Shown: in pieces, positions 40,899 through 50,161 of the stretch
How positions within the stretch are numbered: position 1 is the first letter of the stretch
Layout: each line of letters begins with the position of its first letter
Source: Bacillus sp. P14.5
GTDB lineage: Bacteria > Bacillota > Bacilli > Bacillales > Bacillaceae_B
DNA: 64,000 nucleotides
Reading direction: 5' to 3'
NCBI RefSeq assembly: GCF_003316765.1
Contig: NZ_NIJF01000083.1
Location: 124,001 to 188,000 of the forward strand
Translations under genes and position numbers: made by a program
Notes under the pieces: model-generated
The model's database searches: none
What the model was told of the DNA's origin: nothing
What the model saw: the letters and a program-made list of their open reading frames with translations, nothing else

Positions 40899-41041
40899 AA
40901 ATAAGCGGAGAAATTCCGCTTATTTGCTAAAAAGACGTGAAAACTGGTCCACTTAGCTGTGCTTAAGCGGAAAAATTCCGCTTATTTACCCCATATCGAA
41001 TGCAATTTCAAAGCTTAGCCGGAAAAATTCCGCTAATTTTT
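40899..41041. repeat. Palindrome array, three AGCGGAAAAATTCCGCT units
   Basis: AAATAAGCGGAGAAATTCCG-CTTATTT at 40899-40925, a second unit at 40963-40987 and a diverged one at 41012-41041. Each unit is a near-perfect palindrome with an AAATT centre. The gap 40720-41207 has no gene. A perfect DnaA-box 9-mer (TTATCCACA) lies at 40874-40882, probably by chance. Confidence 0.75.
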
Positions 41042-41207
41042 GATTATTCATGACCTTCACAGCTAAACCGCCTGCTTGAATGGTAAGAAATTTTAGGTAT
41101 ACCAACTTATCTCCTCATGAAGGGAGATTTTCTCTACTTCGCTATAAGCTCGCTGGAATCCCCGGCATAGCCAGGTGTTTTCAGGGCCATGAATAAGATG
41201 GACAGGC

Positions 41208-43082
41208 TTAAGAATCTATGAATTTATTTCTATAGTTAGCCAGTGTCAGGAGAGGCCAACTATATTTATAACTATGATAGTTAATATAAAACCTTCCCGG
41301 CAGCCCTGCTCCTGTAGGGTAATTCGTCCGCCAATCTTCACTGTCGACCAGCACAATGAGCGCTTCTATTCCCTTCTGTATTTCCTTGGTCGGGGAATCA
41401 CTAGCCGCAATCAATGCATCCAGGGCCCAGGCTGTCTGTGAAGGCGTGCTGCTCCCGAGCGAAATATACCTCTTTTCTTTATCGCTGCGGCAGGATTCTC
41501 CCCAGCCTCCATCATTGTTTTGAATACGATACAGTCATTTTTTCGCTCTCTTAATTGCTTCTTCTTCATTTTGGACACCGGCTGCTGTCATCCCTGTGAC
41601 GGCGGCCCAAGTTCCATATATATAACAAATCCCCCATTTTCCATACCAAGACCCGTCTTTTTCCTGATAGCGGATTAACCATTCCACGCCCTTCTTTACT
41701 TGAGGATTTTCCATTTTCAGCCCGGCATCTTTACCTAAAAATTCAAGCGTCCTTCCCGTTAAGTCTGCACAGGATTTGTCTGTCGCCGCGTCTTCGGCTC
41801 CGTCCATTGGAACCCAGGACAAAATTTCCTTATTTTTGTTTTTCTCAAATGCCGGCCACCCTCCGTCCTCGTTCTGCATGGATAATGTCCAACTCACTCC
41901 CCTGTCCCAGGCATCCTTCTTCAATCTATCTTGGAAAGCCTCAAATTTCACAGCCCTTAAAGCAGCAGTCGTATCATCAACATCCGGGTTGATAGTATTA
42001 CTGTGAGAAAAACCCCACCCTCCTGGAGCTGTTCCAGGTGCTTCTGAAGCCCAATCTCCCTTTTTTGTGTGCTGATGTTTAAAGAGGTATGAGTTCGCCA
42101 TGACAATGGGAGTTGAACTGCTGTTCATTCCTGAGGCTTGAAGGGCATGAGTGATTAATGCAGTATCCCATACTGTAGAAGTCGAGTTTTGGATATGAGG
42201 AAAGCCTTCTCCTTTACATTGGTAGGACAACAGTGCTTTTATTGCATCAATAACCAAGGGATGATTCCTGGAATAACCTTGTGAAAGCAAAGCAAAAATC
42301 ATATAAAAGGTTGAACTGAAATAACTGTAAAGACTGCCGTCCTTTTCAATTCTCCCGAACATATAATCAAGCGCGGTCTTTTTGCTGACAGACCTCAAAT
42401 CGGCTGGAATAGCAGCTATTGCTTCCAGTCCCTTTGAAACCGATTCTATAAAGGTCCTCTCTTCTTCACGAAAAAGATTACAACCTTCTTTTTCTATCAC
42501 AAGAAAGGAAATATCAGGAATCCTGCGGTTCCTTCTGATATACTTCTCGCTTTTCAGCAGAAGAAGCGGCGCCAGATGGACCCTGGCATAGGCACTAAAA
42601 TCCATGAAGCTGACAGGAAAATATGAAGGCAGCAGAAGAATTTCTATAGGAACAGGGAAAAATCGATCCCATGGATACTGCCCGTGAACAGCGAGCATGA
42701 ATTTCGTCATGGAATGAGCTTTATCAAGCCCCCCTTGTGAAAGGATATATTTTCTGGCTTTTACCATGTTCTCATCCGCTTCTTGGACGACCCCGCTCCA
42801 AAGAAGGGAGAAATAGGCTTCAACTGTTGCGGACAGATTCCCTTCATCTTCATCATCAAAGACCTTCCAGAAGCCATGAATGGTCTGCTGTGATAAGAGT
42901 CTTCCCGCAAGTGCCGCGGTTACTTTTTCTTTTTTGATTCCTAAAGACTTAATAAGTACAATCATATACGCATCTGTCATCAAACTGTTTTCAAAGCAAT
43001 AGTGCCAGGATCCGTCACTTTTCTGGTTTGCTATCAATCTGTCTCTTAATCTGATAATTTGATCTGCAATATTAGCTTCCAT
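41208..43082 (-). pseudogene. sqhC: Squalene-hopene/sporulenol cyclase, interrupted by in-frame TGA
   Basis: Terpene cyclase acting on squalene or a sesquarterpene at the membrane. DVDD acid motif (about 366) and many QW repeats (QNEDGGWPAF, QEKDGSWYGKWG). A TGA at 41535-41537 stops it after 515 aa, but the same frame continues to 41208 with LYRIQNNDGGWGES and a normal C-terminus, giving 625 codons, close to the roughly 632 aa family length. The TGA occupies the place of a Trp in RAKKWL-type sequence (TGG to TGA). Probably a nonsense mutation or base error. Confidence 0.85.
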
Positions 43083-43253
43083 GATTACACCGCCTTTTTC
43101 AGGAAGGATATCTACTAATATATTCAGGGTTTTAGCTTACATGCCCTGCAGTTTAATCCTGAAGTTCGATAATTCTACATATCTTTCAGCGGAAATTATT
43201 CCCTTTTTTATATACTATAAGTAACAAAACCTTTTCCCAAAGGGGGAAATAAT

Positions 43254-44309
43254 ATGATGGAAGCTGCACAAAAACCAAAAAAGAAGTGGCTGCTTTTTCT
43301 TTCGCTGACCACATTGATACTAGTATGTAATTTTTTCGTTTACCGTCTTGAAGAAGTCCCGGAAGGAATGGTTATTGGTTCAATTGTCGACATGATGCTT
43401 GTAATTCCACTATTAGCTTACTTTTTTATCATCCGCCGCCGTCACTCGTTCAAAACATTATCGCTTGTCATCGCTGCAGGTTACGGTGCTGCCTGGATCA
43501 TCATCCCAAATGATCATTTATCATCGCTGCCGTTTTTTAAATACCTGCTCTTTGCTGCCGAGGGAGCACTCTTGCTTTTTGAACTGTTTATCGCATTCCA
43601 TATCATCAAGACACTGCCTAAGGTATGGAAATATACGAAAGAACTCAAAGCGGTTAATGGCGACTTTTTTCCACACCGCTTAGAGACAGCCATTCAAGAA
43701 AAGATGTCAGCACCCCTTTTTATTAAGATTTATCTGACAGAGTTGTCATTATTCTATTACAGCTTGTTTTCATGGAAGAAAAAACCTCTAATGACTGAAG
43801 ATTCCTTCACCCTTCATCAAAAGACGAGTACTATCCCGCTTTATATTATGATTATTCACGCCATTCTGCTTGAAACCATCGGCCTTCACTACCTGCTTCA
43901 CCAGTGGACTCCTATCGTTTCCTGGATCCTGCTTGCATTGAATATGTATACAGTATTTTTCATCCTTGCCCAAATACAGGGTTTCCGCTTGAATCCTGTG
44001 AGGATTACGGATGACCAGCTCATCATACGGCTTGGTTTTGCCAGCAGAATCAACATCCCTTTACAAAAGATTGAGTCCATTAAAGACTATGAACCTCCTG
44101 AAAAAATCGGCAAAGAGACTGAAAAAGTTACTTTTAAAGCAATTGCGCCTGACTTCATCGAAGAAAAGCCCCAAATCGAAATTTTATTAAAGGAATCACA
44201 AAAAGCCTTTTTCCTTTACGGTTATACAAAAAGTGTATCTCAAATTCATATCAGGCTTGATGATCCCTCTGCCTTTAAACTGTCGCTGACCAAGAAAGTT
44301 ACATTCTGA
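43254..44309 (+). CDS. Uncharacterised multi-pass membrane protein, 351 aa
   Basis: At least seven hydrophobic segments and a C-terminal soluble beta-rich region (about 255-340) with IRLGFASRINIPLQKIESI, a pattern seen in bacterial PH-like domains. Proteins of this kind are often carried in databases under a doubtful beta-carotene monooxygenase name; I see no support for that. Divergent from the cyclase gene. ATG after AAAGGGGGAAATAAT. Confidence 0.65.
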   Translation: MMEAAQKPKKKWLLFLSLTTLILVCNFFVYRLEEVPEGMVIGSIVDMMLVIPLLAYFFIIRRRHSFKTLSLVIAAGYGAAWIIIPNDHLSSLPFFKYLLFAAEGALLLFELFIAFHIIKTLPKVWKYTKELKAVNGDFFPHRLETAIQEKMSAPLFIKIYLTELSLFYYSLFSWKKKPLMTEDSFTLHQKTSTIPLYIMIIHAILLETIGLHYLLHQWTPIVSWILLALNMYTVFFILAQIQGFRLNPVRITDDQLIIRLGFASRINIPLQKIESIKDYEPPEKIGKETEKVTFKAIAPDFIEEKPQIEILLKESQKAFFLYGYTKSVSQIHIRLDDPSAFKLSLTKKVTF

Positions 44310-44474
44310 TACTAGTCTGCATCCTGATTTTTTATAAAGCTGCTCTTCCAATAATAACTGGAGAGCAGTTTTTTCTGTACGAATGCTCATCCAATGCTTC
44401 TATCCATGTCTTTCAGTCCTTTATGTTAAAATTGATATAGAATTCAGAATGTTGATGAAGGGATGTGATTTTTT

Positions 44475-45173
44475 ATGACCTATACTATTTATCCACTTGG
44501 AGATTCTGCGCTTATTGTCGATTTTCATAACTCTGATGAAGAAAAACTATCAAATATACTAACTTCTCTAACTCATGCTCTCATATTACCCATGCATGAT
44601 TCCTTCATAGAGGCGGTGCCCTCCTATAACACAGTTACCGTTCACTATAATCCCCTTAAAATTAAGTCTGACTTTCCATATAAGGTAATGGAGAACACAA
44701 TGATTGAAATAATAGAAACCATGGAGATCACAAACAAAAGGAAAAAGACTGAAACTGTCACCATTCCGGTTCTATATGGGAATGAATATGGACCCGACCT
44801 CCCAGTTGTTGCCCAACACAATGATATGTCAATTGAACAGGTGATCGAGATTCACACTCGTGAGCTCTACACAGTAGCATTTCTGGGTTTTTCCCCGGGC
44901 TTCCCTTTTTTAAGAGGAATGTCACCTGCTATTTCCACACCAAGACGGCAAAGTCCGAGGATTAAAATCGAAGCTGGTTCTGTAGGAATTGCGGGGAGCC
45001 AGACTGGTGTTTATCCTGTTTCCTCACCTGGAGGATGGCAGATCATCGGCAGAACTCCTGTGAAAATGTTCGATCCGGATGACCAGGAAAACCCTGCCCT
45101 TCTCTCACAAGGAGACTTGCTGAAATTCACACCGATAACAAAAGCAGAATTCGATCGAATGGAGGAAGGCTGA
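44475..45173 (+). CDS. pxpB: 5-oxoprolinase subunit PxpB (KipI), 232 aa
   Basis: KipI/PxpB family: part of the ATP-dependent 5-oxoprolinase that opens pyroglutamate to glutamate; in B. subtilis KipI also inhibits kinase KinA. It contains the family block VAFLGFSPGFPFLRGM and GSQTGVYPVSSPGGWQIIGR. ATG after AAGGGATGTGAT; pxpC follows after 2 nt. Confidence 0.93.
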   Translation: MTYTIYPLGDSALIVDFHNSDEEKLSNILTSLTHALILPMHDSFIEAVPSYNTVTVHYNPLKIKSDFPYKVMENTMIEIIETMEITNKRKKTETVTIPVLYGNEYGPDLPVVAQHNDMSIEQVIEIHTRELYTVAFLGFSPGFPFLRGMSPAISTPRRQSPRIKIEAGSVGIAGSQTGVYPVSSPGGWQIIGRTPVKMFDPDDQENPALLSQGDLLKFTPITKAEFDRMEEG

Positions 45174-45175
45174 TT

Positions 45176-46125
45176 ATGGGTTTCTCAGTAGAAAAAAGCG
45201 GCTTGATGACAACCATCCAGGATAACGGCAGGACAGGCTACCGCAATATCGGCATGCCGGTCAGCGGCCCAATGGATACCATCGCCTTCCGTCTTGCCAA
45301 TCTTTTAGCAGGTAATGAGGAAAGTGCGCCTGCATTAGAAGTCACCATGCAGGGTCCTGTTCTCCATTTCACTTCAGACACCGAACTGGTACTATGCGGA
45401 GCAGACTTGAAGCCTTCCATCAACCATGAACAGATATCCAACAATAAACCTTTACTTATAAAAAAGGGGATGTCCTTCGTTTCGGGTTTGCTGCAGAAGG
45501 AATGCGCGTGTATATTGCCTTCAAGGGCGGAATCAAAATGGATAAACAGCTCGGAAGCTGCAGCACCTATACACCAGCCAAGGTAGGAGGCTATTATGGG
45601 CGGCCTTTAAAAGCAGGGGATAAAATTGAGTTCAACCATCAGGGCCATACAGAAAGAAAGATTTCCTGGTCAGCATCTCCCTCCTTTTTCACCTATCTTC
45701 ATAAAAAAGAAGTGAGAGTCCTCAAAAGCAAGCAGTGGAATTGGTTTACAGAAGAAGCCCAATCCAGCTTCTTCTCAGAAGAGTTTACCATTCAGGCAGA
45801 GTCCGACCGCATGGGGTATCGATTGGACGGCCCTAAGCTCATGATGAACGAGGCACGGGAGCTGGATACAGAAGGAATTGCTACAGGGACCATTCAGGTT
45901 CCGCCAAACGGCCAGCCCATCATTCTCATGGCGGACAGCCAGCCGACCGGCGGCTACCCGAAAATAGCAAATATCATCACCGCCGACCTGCCTGTGATTG
46001 CCCAATTGAAGCCGCTTGAAAAGATACAGTTCAAAGAAGTAACTTTAGAAGAGGCTTATAGAGCTTTAACAACGATTGAGGATGATTTTAAAATAATCAA
46101 GGCCGGGATTCGGTTAAAGATGTGA
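45176..46125 (+). pseudogene. pxpC: 5-oxoprolinase subunit PxpC (KipA), frameshifted
   Basis: Biotin-dependent-carboxylase-like PxpC/KipA domain split over two frames. The first part (MGFSVEKSGL..., GMPVSGPMD) runs to the A6G4 run at 45460-45469 and then reads out of frame to 45586; the -1 frame gives KKGDVLRFGFAAEGMRVYIA and continues through QPTGGYPKIANIITADL to 46125. One added A restores a full protein of about 316 aa. The codons A-AAA-AAG at the junction are a correctly phased -1 slippery heptamer. Pseudogene, indel error or recoding. Confidence 0.85.
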
Positions 46126-46269
46126 AGGCAGATAAATTATTGCTCCATACTAAAGGATGACCGATGGAGCATGATGAGTATTCAAACAGCAAGTGATAGA
46201 AACCTAGAGTTGAATTAGAAACATACTGAAAGTCACTAATCCAGATGATTAAAACAGGAGGAGATCATC

Positions 46270-47001
46270 ATCAATATCGATTTAAACTGCGACCTTGGAG
46301 AAAGCTTTGGAAGCTACTCGAAAGGCAATGACGAAGAAATTCTGAAAAGAATAACTTCCGCCAATATTGCTTGCGGCTTTCATGCAGGTGACCCAGAGAT
46401 CATGCTTAGAACTGTTCAGCTCGCCCTGAAAAATGGTGTTAAAATCGGAGCCCATCCAGGATACCCCGATCTTCAAGGGTTCGGCAGGCGCCATATGGAT
46501 ATTCCTTCAGAAGAAATCTATTCGCTCGTCCTATATCAAATCGGGGCTTTGGAAGCTATTGTTAGAGCACAGGGAGGTTCCCTGTCTCACGTCAAGCCGC
46601 ACGGAGCACTCTATAACCGGGCAGCAAAGGATTTAGAAATAGCGAGAAGCATCACTAAAGCTGTCCATGATTTCAACCCTTCCCTGACGTTATTCGGCCT
46701 GGCAAACTCTTACCTGATAACAGCGGGCGAAGAATTTGGGCTTCATACTGCAAGCGAGGTCTTTGCAGACAGAACTTATCAAAATGACGGCACCCTCACC
46801 CCCAGGCACCAGGAAGGAGCTGTTATACATAATGATACGAAGGCGCTCTCCCAGGTAGTCAAAATGGTAAAAGAACATAAAGTGATTAGTACGGACGGGA
46901 TGGAAATTGAGATCAAGCCTGATACCATCTGCCTGCACGGAGACAATGAAAACGCCCTCCTTTTTGCTGATAAAATATTGTCTGCTTTGAAAGATGGTTA
47001 G
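46270..47001 (+). CDS. pxpA: 5-oxoprolinase subunit PxpA (LamB/YcsF), non-standard start
   Basis: YcsF-family hydrolase-like subunit of 5-oxoprolinase. The protein begins NIDLNCDLGESFG as in the family and continues ANIACGFHAGDP, HPGYPDLQGFGRR and VKPHGALYN. No ATG, GTG or TTG occurs in frame between the stop at 46246 and residue 45; the codon at the expected start, 6 nt after AGGAGGAG, is ATC (46270). A substitution of ATG or a rare ATC start is inferred. A standard-start call would begin wrongly at 46402. Confidence 0.85.
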   Translation: MNIDLNCDLGESFGSYSKGNDEEILKRITSANIACGFHAGDPEIMLRTVQLALKNGVKIGAHPGYPDLQGFGRRHMDIPSEEIYSLVLYQIGALEAIVRAQGGSLSHVKPHGALYNRAAKDLEIARSITKAVHDFNPSLTLFGLANSYLITAGEEFGLHTASEVFADRTYQNDGTLTPRHQEGAVIHNDTKALSQVVKMVKEHKVISTDGMEIEIKPDTICLHGDNENALLFADKILSALKDG

Positions 47002-47108
47002 CTTTTTATACAGGGCTTTATGCGTGACCGGTTCCTGGTGCCCAAATTAGTATCTGAAAGTGCCAGCTTGTTTGATTGGAATCCATTTTAGCTGGGGGCT
47101 ATATTTTA

Positions 47109-47280
47109 TGATGCAGTCAGTGGCGGAACGGGGTACATCATAAGGAGTATTTCTCGATTTGATGTCCCTCGCCGGCGGAGCGCGGTACATCAAGTAAAGT
47201 TTTTCTCAGTTTTGATGCCCCTCGCTGGCGAAGCGCGGAGCATCAAAAAGTGTAACTCTCGTTATGTGTGCCATTGGTAA
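47109..47280 (+). repeat. Tandem repeat, about 50-53-bp period
   Basis: Three units starting at 47109, 47160 and 47213 and a partial fourth near 47263. Each has a GC-rich hairpin TGATGCCCCTCGCTGGCG...AGCGCGGAGCATCA and an AT-rich linker ending TTCTC. No gene in 47002-47458. Confidence 0.75.
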
Positions 47281-47420
47281 AACGGGTTCAACAAGGCTAT
47301 ACCGAAAACACTATTACCTATACCAGGCTGAAGGATACTCTTCAAGAAGCTTGAGAAGGAACACGATTATTTCATTTCCAGCAGACCTGTCACTGGTTCC
47401 TTTATAAGCTGCAGTATCGA

Positions 47421-47455
47421 AAAGAAGATGGCCACGGAACGGGGCCATCTTCTTT
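47421..47455 (-). terminator. Terminator of nrnB
   Basis: AAAGAAGATGGCC (47421-47433) pairs perfectly with GGCCATCTTCTTT (47443-47455). Confidence 0.85.
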
Positions 47456-47458
47456 CTG

Positions 47459-48700
47459 TTACTCTTCTTTTTTGTTTGCCATTACATTGAAAGGCAGCTT
47501 TTCGGCTGCAGCCTGAAGGATTTTGTGATTTTTCACATTTTCCATCAAGAATTCCGTGTACTCATCATCTTTGCACAGAGCGGCGGAATATTCTTTTTTA
47601 ATATGATTTTCTGCATCAAGATAGGTTGGGAAATCGCCTTCAAATACCCCATTATACTCTACTTTCCAGCCTTCGCTGTCGATTGGGTAGACAAACAAAT
47701 GATCCTCCAGCCTGTTTTTATAAAGAGAGCCATTTGGGGACTCCTTTAGATTAAAACGATTTTTAGGAGCATCGATTGGCAGCGGCTCAATGGTGAATAC
47801 CTCTGTGACAAACAGCTTGAATGCTTCTGAAGTCAGGTTACACCCCGAAGCTTTGGCATGGCCGCCGCCTTCAAATTTTCCTGCCACTTCTGAGACATCC
47901 ACGTGATCATGGATGGTTCTGAGGGAAATCCTTTTTCCTCCGACACTAATGATGGCAATGTAATCCAGGAACGGATAATCCTTCCCCAGCTCATTACCCA
48001 ATTCGGAATGGTAGGATTCTGCATGAACAATACCCACACAGTAATCGTCCACAAACGACTTGGTAAGCTCCCTTCTTTTTCTGCGGATATACCTTTCAAT
48101 CTTGGCTTCTTCCATTTCAAGGAGCTTCTGTTCAAATTCATCAAAGAAAAACTTTTCATGATTTTTAAGGCGCGACAGCATTTTTTCTTCAAACTCTTCT
48201 AAGGTGAGGAGAAAAAATAAATCATTCAACCTTTTTGCGGTTGTGTTGTTATTCACATCCCACTCCCAGGTATCGTATTGGCGGACAAGTTCAACAAATT
48301 CCTCAAGAATTGGTGTTGAGTCAATCTCGCCTTTTTCTTTAAGTTCCTCATAAAGAAGGGATGTTGCAGATGCAAGCCTGCCATCTTTATATTCTACTGT
48401 AACAGCTGCCCAGTCATATTCATTTAAGTGTTCTGCACTGCGGTGATGGTCAATCAGTTGCACTTTTCCATCTTTTTTATAATAACTTTCCAGAGCTTCT
48501 TCATTTTCTTTATTTACTGATAAATCGGTAATGAACAACTTTGTATTTTTTTGCGGCCTTTTCAAGAACCTGGCCACTTGGAAGTTCAAACCGCCTATGG
48601 AATTGTAACGGACTTCAGCCTCGTCTCCCCAGGCTATTTTTGCGATGATGCCGCATCCGACACCATCTAAATCATTATGAGATAGTAAAAAACGTTGCAT
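47459..48700 (-). CDS. nrnB: DHH-family oligoribonuclease NrnB, 413 aa
   Basis: DHH/DHHA1 phosphoesterase degrading short RNAs and linear dinucleotides. SHNDLDGVG (residues 7-15) and LIDHHRS (about 82) bind the metals; the DHHA1 motif GGGHAKASG lies near residue 285. The C-terminal extension beyond about 310 is typical of the YngD/NrnB type. ATG after AGGAGG. Confidence 0.9.
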   Translation of the reverse strand: MQRFLLSHNDLDGVGCGIIAKIAWGDEAEVRYNSIGGLNFQVARFLKRPQKNTKLFITDLSVNKENEEALESYYKKDGKVQLIDHHRSAEHLNEYDWAAVTVEYKDGRLASATSLLYEELKEKGEIDSTPILEEFVELVRQYDTWEWDVNNNTTAKRLNDLFFLLTLEEFEEKMLSRLKNHEKFFFDEFEQKLLEMEEAKIERYIRRKRRELTKSFVDDYCVGIVHAESYHSELGNELGKDYPFLDYIAIISVGGKRISLRTIHDHVDVSEVAGKFEGGGHAKASGCNLTSEAFKLFVTEVFTIEPLPIDAPKNRFNLKESPNGSLYKNRLEDHLFVYPIDSEGWKVEYNGVFEGDFPTYLDAENHIKKEYSAALCKDDEYTEFLMENVKNHKILQAAAEKLPFNVMANKKEE

Positions 48701-48774
48701 TTTTGGCCTCCTAGGCTTCTCTATGTATTAATGGTTTTATGTTTTGTCATTTCCTTGCTAATATACAGCAAAAA

Positions 48775-48800
48775 GCTCCGTCTGTTAAATGATACGGAGC
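48775..48800 (-). terminator. Terminator of queCDE
   Basis: GCTCCGT (48775-48781) pairs with ACGGAGC (48794-48800), followed on the minus strand by TTTTTGC. Confidence 0.75.
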
Positions 48801-48912
48801 AATTTTTATTGATGGTTTGATAAAAAATGATACATATGTTGATTTCATCAGTTGGCAGGCCTCGGCAATAAACCAACATGAAGTCAATTTTCATAGCTTT
48901 TTGTTTTTAAAG

Positions 48913-49003
48913 ACGCTTTTTTTGCAATTAATGTGGCTATTGAAAAGTAATGGATTTCCACTCTAATCAGACGACTCAGCGGGGCGGGCTTTGAGTCTCG
49001 GTA
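48913..49003 (+). repeat. Partial copy of the GC-rich dispersed repeat
   Basis: GACGCTTTTTTTGCA...GTAATGGATTTCCAC and CGACTCAGCGGGGCGGGC match the beginnings of the copies at 11831 and 56969. The copy ends 8 bp before the queE 3' end. Confidence 0.65.
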
Positions 49004-49010
49004 TCAAAAC

Positions 49011-49730
49011 CTACACTCCCCTTTTATTTCCCCAGACATACGTATGCAGCTGAGGAAGCACCCTGACATCATTCAAGCGTTCACTTTCCGTGACTGCCTC
49101 AATAAGATTTTCATAGTCTGTGATCAACCTGGATAGGAATCCACTGCCTTCGTCCACTGAAAGGTCGCTGTTTCCAACTTGAAGGAAAAAAGGCACACCT
49201 GGATATCTTTCATGCAGATTTGCTGCGTATTCGAGATCTTCCTCATTGAAGATAACAACTTTTAAGCTGTGACTTCTGCTCACTTTTAATCTCTCTATTA
49301 TAAAGTCCAATTTTTCAAAGTCTGTTGCCATCCCTGAGCTGGGCGGCTTTGGAGAAAGTGTCAGCTCATCAATTTCCAGGAACCACTCCTGCCACCTGCT
49401 GCCCTGTGTTTCAAGAGCTGATGAGACACCATTTTCCTTAAAAATAGCCAGCAGTTCTTCTATCGCAGAGATGAGTGCCGGATTTCCACCTGATATCGTT
49501 ACGTGATTAAATCGTCTGCCTCCGATGTCACGAAGCTCTTCCCAGATTTCTGCTGAGGTTAATAAACGGATATCGTCTTTGGCAGATCCGTCCCAGGTAA
49601 ATGCGGAGTCACACCACGAGCAGGAATAATCACAACCAGCTGTGCGGACAAACATGGTTTTCTGTCCGATGACCATCCCTTCACCTTGGATAGTCGGACC
49701 GAATATTTCAAGCACCGGTATTTTCCTCAT
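49011..49730 (-). CDS. queE: 7-carboxy-7-deazaguanine synthase, 239 aa
   Basis: Radical SAM enzyme of the queuosine pathway, converting CPH4 to CDG. The 4Fe-4S motif CDYSCSWC (CX3CX2C) lies near residue 33 after PTIQGEG, and THVTISGGNP-like NHVTISGGNPAL follows. ATG 49730 overlaps the queD stop (ATGA). The frame is open further upstream within queD but family N-termini begin here. Last gene of queCDE; no queF follows. Confidence 0.95.
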   Translation of the reverse strand: MRKIPVLEIFGPTIQGEGMVIGQKTMFVRTAGCDYSCSWCDSAFTWDGSAKDDIRLLTSAEIWEELRDIGGRRFNHVTISGGNPALISAIEELLAIFKENGVSSALETQGSRWQEWFLEIDELTLSPKPPSSGMATDFEKLDFIIERLKVSRSHSLKVVIFNEEDLEYAANLHERYPGVPFFLQVGNSDLSVDEGSGFLSRLITDYENLIEAVTESERLNDVRVLPQLHTYVWGNKRGV

Positions 49731-50161
49731 TGCTCTTTGCCTCTTTTCGGACGGAAAATGCAGTAGCTTGTCGGGGTTTCGCGCAAAAACACCTGAAGGC
49801 ACTGAGCATTGTTTTTCTGTTGATCTAAATGATGTTGAATGATTTCATGCATAACTTCCGCCATGACTTCTGTCGTGGGAAACCTATTTGAACTGTCTTT
49901 AAACAAGGGGTCCTCATTAAGTAATGTATGATCAAACCGGTCATGGATGAGTTTTTTAATGGTTGCAAAATTGATAAGAAAACCGGATTGGTCCAGGGTG
50001 TCCCCGCCGATTGTAATATTGGAAAAATAAGTGTGTCCGTGTATTTTTTGGCATTTACCGGCGGCTTCGGATGGAATGGCATGGGCCGCAGCGAATTGAA
50101 AATCTTTATTAAGCTCGTAGGAATAGGAGTGCTGCGGTACAGGATAAATTTGGCCAATCAT
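49727..50161 (-). CDS. queD: 6-carboxytetrahydropterin synthase, 144 aa
   Basis: Second enzyme of queuosine precursor synthesis (7,8-dihydroneopterin triphosphate to CPH4). Zinc ligands from FAAAHAIP and [15 protein letters not shown] block, and the C-terminal ETPTSYC. Overlaps queC and queE by 4 nt each, so the three are translationally coupled. Confidence 0.95.
   Translation of the reverse strand: MIGQIYPVPQHSYSYELNKDFQFAAAHAIPSEAAGKCQKIHGHTYFSNITIGGDTLDQSGFLINFATIKKLIHDRFDHTLLNEDPLFKDSSNRFPTTEVMAEVMHEIIQHHLDQQKNNAQCLQVFLRETPTSYCIFRPKRGKEQ

Noticed and set aside
40899..41041. CRISPR array
   Set aside because: Only three short palindromes with diverged units and no cas genes; spacers are not of uniform size.
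46402..47001. pxpA starting at ATG 46402
   Set aside because: It would remove the conserved NIDLNCDLGESFG and metal-site N-terminus; upstream sequence is clearly coding and has its own SD.
47109..47280. CRISPR array
   Set aside because: The linkers are themselves repeated and there are no cas genes, so it is a simple tandem repeat.
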